Source: an uncultured Collinsella sp. (GTDB lineage: Bacteria > Actinomycetota > Coriobacteriia > Coriobacteriales > Coriobacteriaceae). From it: 64,000 nucleotides of DNA. Where the stretch lies: positions 79,389 to 143,388 of the forward strand of contig UQZL01000001.1 of NCBI GenBank assembly GCA_900545605.1, read 5' to 3'. Positions 60,195-64,000 of the stretch are shown piece after piece. Within the stretch, counting starts at the first letter, position 1. Each line of letters starts with the position of its first letter. Under the pieces are notes generated by a model that was given only the letters and a program-made list of their open reading frames with translations, was not told where the DNA came from and made no database searches. The translations under genes and the position numbers were made by a program.

Positions 60195-61034
60195 TTAGCG
60201 GACCGGTATCGCGATCCTCGTCACATACGCCCCCGGGTCGTCGCTGATGATGTCGTCGATCAGGGCGATCTCGCGCGAGGGACCGGCGGGTGTCAGGTTG
60301 CGCTCGCGCATATAGCTGAGCAGCTGCTCATAGCGTGGGGTTGCTTGCCCGTGCGTGCCGCGAAAGCTAATGGTCAGGCAGCGCGCGGCGGGTCGCGTCT
60401 CGAGGTCGCCCACGTAATCATCGGTGTCATCGAGCAGCAAAAAGACCTCGTCGTAGCCATCAAAGTCGCCGGCGGCGAGGCGCTCGGCGCTAATCCCAAC
60501 GCCCAAGTTGCCCAGAAAGACAAAGGTCTCGTGCTGGCCCTTCTGCAGCTGACGAATCTGCCACTCCAGCGCATAGGCGTCGGTAGGCTTGACGCGTTCG
60601 CGCAATACGGCGCAGCGAAGCTCGGGCGCATCGATTGCGCAAATGGTATCGAGCTCGGTGTTCAGGGCATTGTGAAGCAGGGCAAGCCGGTTGTCGATCT
60701 TGCGCGACACGCGCTCCAGCTCGCGGCGCTTGCGCTCGATGAGCTCCTGCTGCTGAGCCAGCTGCCGCTGCATAAGGTTCACGTCGCGCGTGGTCACAAA
60801 CTCACGGATTAGCGCGAGCGGCAAGTCGAGAACACGCAGGTGGCTGATGGTGTTGAGAGTGGAGAGCTGCCGCGATCCGTAGTAGCGGTACCCACTCGCC
60901 GGATCGATGTGTGCCGGGTCCAGCAAGCCCATCTGCTCGTAATGGCGCAACGTGCCCACGCTTAGGTTAAACAAGCGCGCTACCTCGCCAATGCGGAGCA
61001 GACCCTCGGTATGTTCAGTTGGCGAGTCGGTCAT
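60195..61034 (-). CDS. MerR-family multidrug-type regulator
   Basis: 279-aa regulator. The N-terminal winged HTH (RIGEVARLFNLSVGTLRHYEQMGLL) and a long dimerisation coiled coil (about residues 85-125) are standard MerR. The C-terminal domain looks like the GyrI/effector-binding fold of BmrR/BltR-type regulators. It lies 61 nt after the MATE exporter gene on the same strand and likely activates that operon through the dyad at 62491. RBS GAAAGGAG. Confidence 0.9.
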   Translation of the reverse strand: MTDSPTEHTEGLLRIGEVARLFNLSVGTLRHYEQMGLLDPAHIDPASGYRYYGSRQLSTLNTISHLRVLDLPLALIREFVTTRDVNLMQRQLAQQQELIERKRRELERVSRKIDNRLALLHNALNTELDTICAIDAPELRCAVLRERVKPTDAYALEWQIRQLQKGQHETFVFLGNLGVGISAERLAAGDFDGYDEVFLLLDDTDDYVGDLETRPAARCLTISFRGTHGQATPRYEQLLSYMRERNLTPAGPSREIALIDDIISDDPGAYVTRIAIPVR

Positions 61035-61095
61035 GGCGCCGCTCCTTTCAATGGACGGGGAAGGGGCGCCGAGGTCGTACGACGCAAACGTTCCT

Positions 61096-62442
61096 CTACG
61101 CCATCAGCTTGTCAAAAGCCCCGCGGCGGTTGAGTACGGTAAATGCCATCACGCAAATGACTGCCGACAGAATTGACCCGCACGGCGAGGCGATGCCCAT
61201 GGGAAACAACGTATCGGAATAGGCGTTCGACAGCAGCCACGCGCCCGGCACGCGAATGAGCGCCACGGCCAGCACGTTGTGCGCAAAGCCGATGTAGCTC
61301 TTGCCGTATGCAGCGAAAAAGCCGCTAAAGCAAATGTGGATGCCGGCAAAAATCGCGTCGAAAATATAACTGCGCATATAGCCGGTGCCGGCGGCGACCA
61401 CCGCGGCGTCCTTGGCAAAAAAGCCAATAAACGCCGGTGCCACCAGCCACATCAGCGCCGTGATCAGGCAGCCGTACACCACCGAGATCGTCATGGCATC
61501 TTTGAGTACCTGACGCGCGCGGTCACCCTTGCCCGCGCCGACGTTTTGCGCCGTGAGTGCGCTGACGGTGGCGCCCATGGAGCTCGGCACAATGAACAAG
61601 AAGCTGATCATCTTCTCGACCAGGCCCACGGCGGCGGCGTCGACCAAGCCGCGGTGGTTGGCGATGACGGTGATAAACATAAACGCCACCTGGATGCAGC
61701 CGTCCTGCACGGCCACGGGCACGCCGATCTTAAGAATGCTGCCGAGCACCTCGGGCTGGGGACGCAGGTCGCTGCGCTTAACATGGATGTTCGTGCGGCG
61801 GCTCTTGAGCCACACGAGCGCGAGGGCAACGCTTGCCGTCTGGGCGGTTACCGTGCCGAGCGCCGCACCCACGGGGCCGAGCCCCATGTGGCCGATAAAC
61901 AGAAAATCAAGCGCGATGTTGATGATGCATGCCACGCCGATCACGTACATGGGCGAGCGCGAATCGCCCAGCCCGCGAAAGATGGCCGAAAGAATGTTGT
62001 ACGCGGCGATAAAGGGAATGCCGATAAAGCAGATACGCAGGTAGGCGGCGGTTCCTTCGACTGCCTCGGCCGGCGTGCCAATGAGTGCCACAATCTGCGG
62101 ACACAATGCAAGCAGGACAGCGGCCAGTACCACCGAGACGCCCATAAACAGCGTGATGGTATTGCCGATGGCGGTCTCGGCGCGGTCGAAGCGGCGCGAG
62201 CCCACGGCGTGGCCGACGATAACCGTCGTTCCCATGGCCAGACCCACAAGCGTCACGGTAATAATGTAGAGCGTCTGCGCGCCATTGCCCACGGCGGTGA
62301 TGCCGGCGGCGCCGCTAAACTGCCCGATAAAGTACAGGTCGGCCATGCCGTAGAGCATCTGCAAAAAGTACGAGAGCATATAAGGCAGGGCGAAGACCGC
62401 GATGGTCTTGAGGACGTTGCCGCGTGTGAGGTCGTGTTCCAT
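61096..62442 (-). CDS. MATE-family efflux transporter
   Basis: 448-aa multidrug/cation antiporter with twelve hydrophobic segments in two halves. The opening ALPYMLSYFLQMLYGMADLYFIGQFSG and the equivalent segment in the second half fit the family. It is the first gene of the MATE-merR unit. The promoter with a 19-bp spacer and central dyad upstream suggests drug-inducible expression. Confidence 0.92.
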   Translation of the reverse strand: MEHDLTRGNVLKTIAVFALPYMLSYFLQMLYGMADLYFIGQFSGAAGITAVGNGAQTLYIITVTLVGLAMGTTVIVGHAVGSRRFDRAETAIGNTITLFMGVSVVLAAVLLALCPQIVALIGTPAEAVEGTAAYLRICFIGIPFIAAYNILSAIFRGLGDSRSPMYVIGVACIINIALDFLFIGHMGLGPVGAALGTVTAQTASVALALVWLKSRRTNIHVKRSDLRPQPEVLGSILKIGVPVAVQDGCIQVAFMFITVIANHRGLVDAAAVGLVEKMISFLFIVPSSMGATVSALTAQNVGAGKGDRARQVLKDAMTISVVYGCLITALMWLVAPAFIGFFAKDAAVVAAGTGYMRSYIFDAIFAGIHICFSGFFAAYGKSYIGFAHNVLAVALIRVPGAWLLSNAYSDTLFPMGIASPCGSILSAVICVMAFTVLNRRGAFDKLMA

Positions 62443-62483
62443 GGGCGGGCACTTTCTGGCTTGGTTCGTTTACGTACCAGTGT

Positions 62484-62514
62484 AGTGAAAACCCTACAAC
62501 GATTGTAGAGTCAA
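62484..62514 (-). promoter_or_regulatory. MerR-type promoter and operator of the MATE gene
   Basis: On the minus strand, TTGACT (62509-62514), a 19-bp spacer, and TTCACT (62484-62489). The spacer carries the dyad ACCCTACAA/TTGTAGAGT (62491-62499 and 62503-62511), 8 of 9 positions symmetric. A stretched spacer with a central dyad is the MerR-family hallmark. Confidence 0.65.
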
Positions 62515-62632
62515 GGTTCATGTGCCAGTAGGGAGAAAATTTCTCGCCTTCAATCATTTCCATTTGAATACGGTCGCGCGCCGCGCGGGCTTAGCGCCTG
62601 CGCCGGCCTTATAGAAATCGATTTCGGAACAC

Positions 62633-62660
62633 TTGACACCATCGCTCGGCGCGCCATAAT
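62633..62660 (+). promoter_or_regulatory. Promoter of the ABC exporter gene
   Basis: TTGACA (62633-62638), 16-bp spacer, CATAAT (62655-62660), 41 nt before the start codon. Confidence 0.7.
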
Positions 62661-62701
62661 ACGTGGGTTTGCGAACAACGTTTGATGGGGGATGAACCTG
62701 C

Positions 62702-64000
62702 GTGCGCAATCTCAAAATCTTGTTTTCCTATTTGGGGGCATACCGTCGCGATGCCATACTCGGCGTGATGTTCGTCTCGGTCGAGACCGCGCTCGAGCTG
62801 TTTATCCCGGTCATCATGGCCAACATCATCGACGTGGGCGTGCCCACGGGCGACGTCAATTACATGCTGCTGCAGGGCGCGTTCATGATCGTGTGCGCCG
62901 CGTTTTCGCTGGTACTGGGCTTAGGGTATGCCCGCACATCCGCTCGCGTGGCCTCGGGTTTGGGCGCTAACCTGCGCGAGGCCGAGTATCGCAAGATCCA
63001 GACGCTCGCTTTTGGCAATCTGGACAACTACGACGCCAGCTCGCTCGTCACCCGCATGACCACCGATATCACCGTCATCCAAAACGCTATCGGCAATGGC
63101 TTTCGCCCCATGGTGCGCGGGCCGGTAAATCTGGTCATGGGCCTCGTCTACGCTTTTGCGCTCTCGCGCGAGCTTGCGGCGGTCTTTGCCGTCATTCTGC
63201 CGATGCTCGCCATCGTGCTCGGTATCATTACCGTGCGCGTGAGCCCGCTCTACCGCCAGCTCCAGACCTCGATGGACCACCTTAACGGCGTGGTGCAAGA
63301 GGACCTTACCGCCGTGCGCGCCGTGAAGGCTTACGTGCGCGCCGAGCACGAGTGCGACAAGTTCGACACCGTCAATACCGAGCTCGCCGGCACGGCGACC
63401 AAGACCTTCGGCACCGCCGTGCTCAACCTGCCGGTGTTCCAACTCTCGATGTACGTGGCTGCGCTCTCGATCCTGTGGATTGGCGGCCGCATGATCATCG
63501 AAGGTCGCTTGGGCGTGGGCTCGCTCACGGGCTTTATGAGCTACGTGCTGCTGATCATGAACTCGCTCATGATGATTTCCAACGTGTTTTTGCTGCTCAC
63601 GCGCGCGCTCGCCAGCGTGGAGCGCATTTCGCGCGTGATCGACGAACAATCGCTCATCCAAGCGCCCGCGGCAGACGCGGCCGTGCGCGAAGTGGCCGAC
63701 GGAAGCGTCGAGTTCCGCGACGTGTCGTTTAAGTACCGCGCGGATGCTGCCGAGGATGTGCTCGAGCATATCGACCTTCGTATTGAGCCGGGCTCCACGG
63801 TGGGTGTGCTCGGCGGCACGGGCTCGGGCAAGAGCTCGCTCGTGCAGCTCATCGCGCGCCTGTACGACGCGACCGAGGGCGCCGTGCTCGTGGGCGGGCG
63901 CGATGTGCGCGACTACGACCTGGCTGCCCTGCGCGATGCCGTGGGCATTGTGCTGCAAAAGAACGTGCTGTTTACGGGCACCGTGCGCGAGAACCTGCGG
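62702..64000 (+). CDS. ABC transporter permease/ATP-binding exporter, 3' end beyond the window
   Basis: 433 residues visible of a type I ABC exporter half-transporter. Six membrane segments occupy about residues 10-300, then the nucleotide-binding domain with Walker A LGGTGSGKSSLVQLIARLYD and the Q-loop (VLQKNVLFTGT). The signature and Walker B lie past the edge. GTG 62702 has GGGGGA upstream; the ATG at 62692 is in another frame. Exporters of this type often come as two adjacent halves, so a second gene may follow (inference). Confidence 0.92.
   Translation, partial: MRNLKILFSYLGAYRRDAILGVMFVSVETALELFIPVIMANIIDVGVPTGDVNYMLLQGAFMIVCAAFSLVLGLGYARTSARVASGLGANLREAEYRKIQTLAFGNLDNYDASSLVTRMTTDITVIQNAIGNGFRPMVRGPVNLVMGLVYAFALSRELAAVFAVILPMLAIVLGIITVRVSPLYRQLQTSMDHLNGVVQEDLTAVRAVKAYVRAEHECDKFDTVNTELAGTATKTFGTAVLNLPVFQLSMYVAALSILWIGGRMIIEGRLGVGSLTGFMSYVLLIMNSLMMISNVFLLLTRALASVERISRVIDEQSLIQAPAADAAVREVADGSVEFRDVSFKYRADAAEDVLEHIDLRIEPGSTVGVLGGTGSGKSSLVQLIARLYDATEGAVLVGGRDVRDYDLAALRDAVGIVLQKNVLFTGTVRENLR

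Noticed and set aside
62692..62970. ATG-started frame at the beginning of the ABC exporter
   Set aside because: Different frame with no membrane or ABC motifs; the GTG at 62702 opens the real exporter frame.

Overview
The window looks like a chromosomal segment of a gut Coriobacteriia (Actinomycetota), most probably a Collinsella-type organism. This is inferred from the GC-rich coding sequence, a lactate-racemase (lar) locus, kdp and feo loci, several OmpR-type two-component systems, and many strong hairpins between genes. No rRNA, tRNA, CRISPR array, phage gene or transposase was recognised. A D,D-carboxypeptidase gene is cut by the left edge and an ABC exporter gene by the right edge.

Layout. 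1-6 kb: dacA-like carboxypeptidase diverging from a VanR/VanS-like pair, then a pstB without pstSCA and a PhoB/PhoR-like pair. 6-8.8 kb: a capsule-type phosphoregulatory triad (chain-length protein, tyrosine kinase, PHP phosphatase) without sugar-assembly genes, and a GNAT enzyme. 9-24.9 kb: htpG, two tandem YhgE/Pip membrane proteins, an EamA exporter, an M20 amidohydrolase with an MFS carrier, hisS and ppc. 24.9-30.2 kb: the lar locus, with larA-larD on the plus strand converging on larB-larC-tetR on the minus strand. 30.2-36.8 kb: serB, aspS, an HPr-like protein and feoA-feoA-feoB with its Cys-rich partner. 36.9-45.4 kb: kdpDE diverging from kdpFABC, with the same hairpin at both ends. 45.5-54.3 kb: an Old-Yellow-Enzyme-type reductase, an ATPase behind a 10-bp tandem repeat, GntR and LacI regulators, an MNT/HEPN toxin-antitoxin pair, and a divergent glutamine synthetase-like gene with an atypical OmpR regulator. 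54.5-64 kb: an HtrA-type protease, ligA, an AT-richer pair encoding a Tat-exported cysteine-peptidase-like protein and a small lipoprotein, then MATE/MerR and the ABC exporter.

Functionally, the lar genes should racemise lactate (LarA), move it (LarD) and build part of the nickel-pincer cofactor (LarB, LarC). LarE and the C-terminal domain of LarC are not in the window, and a TetR gene ends the larBC operon. The kdp and feo loci are complete uptake systems with recognisable candidate control sites.

The most unusual signal is a pair of 125-127 bp palindromic elements, one after ppc and one after larD. Each begins exactly 21 nt after the stop codon. Each has perfect 29-bp outer arms around a shared core, yet the arm sequences differ between copies at about half of their positions, always with the compensating change on the other arm. 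Other second-look items are an RHH-MNT fusion antitoxin, a GS-like protein lacking metal-binding glutamates, an HPr with Asp at position 46, and several unexplained intergenic repeats.
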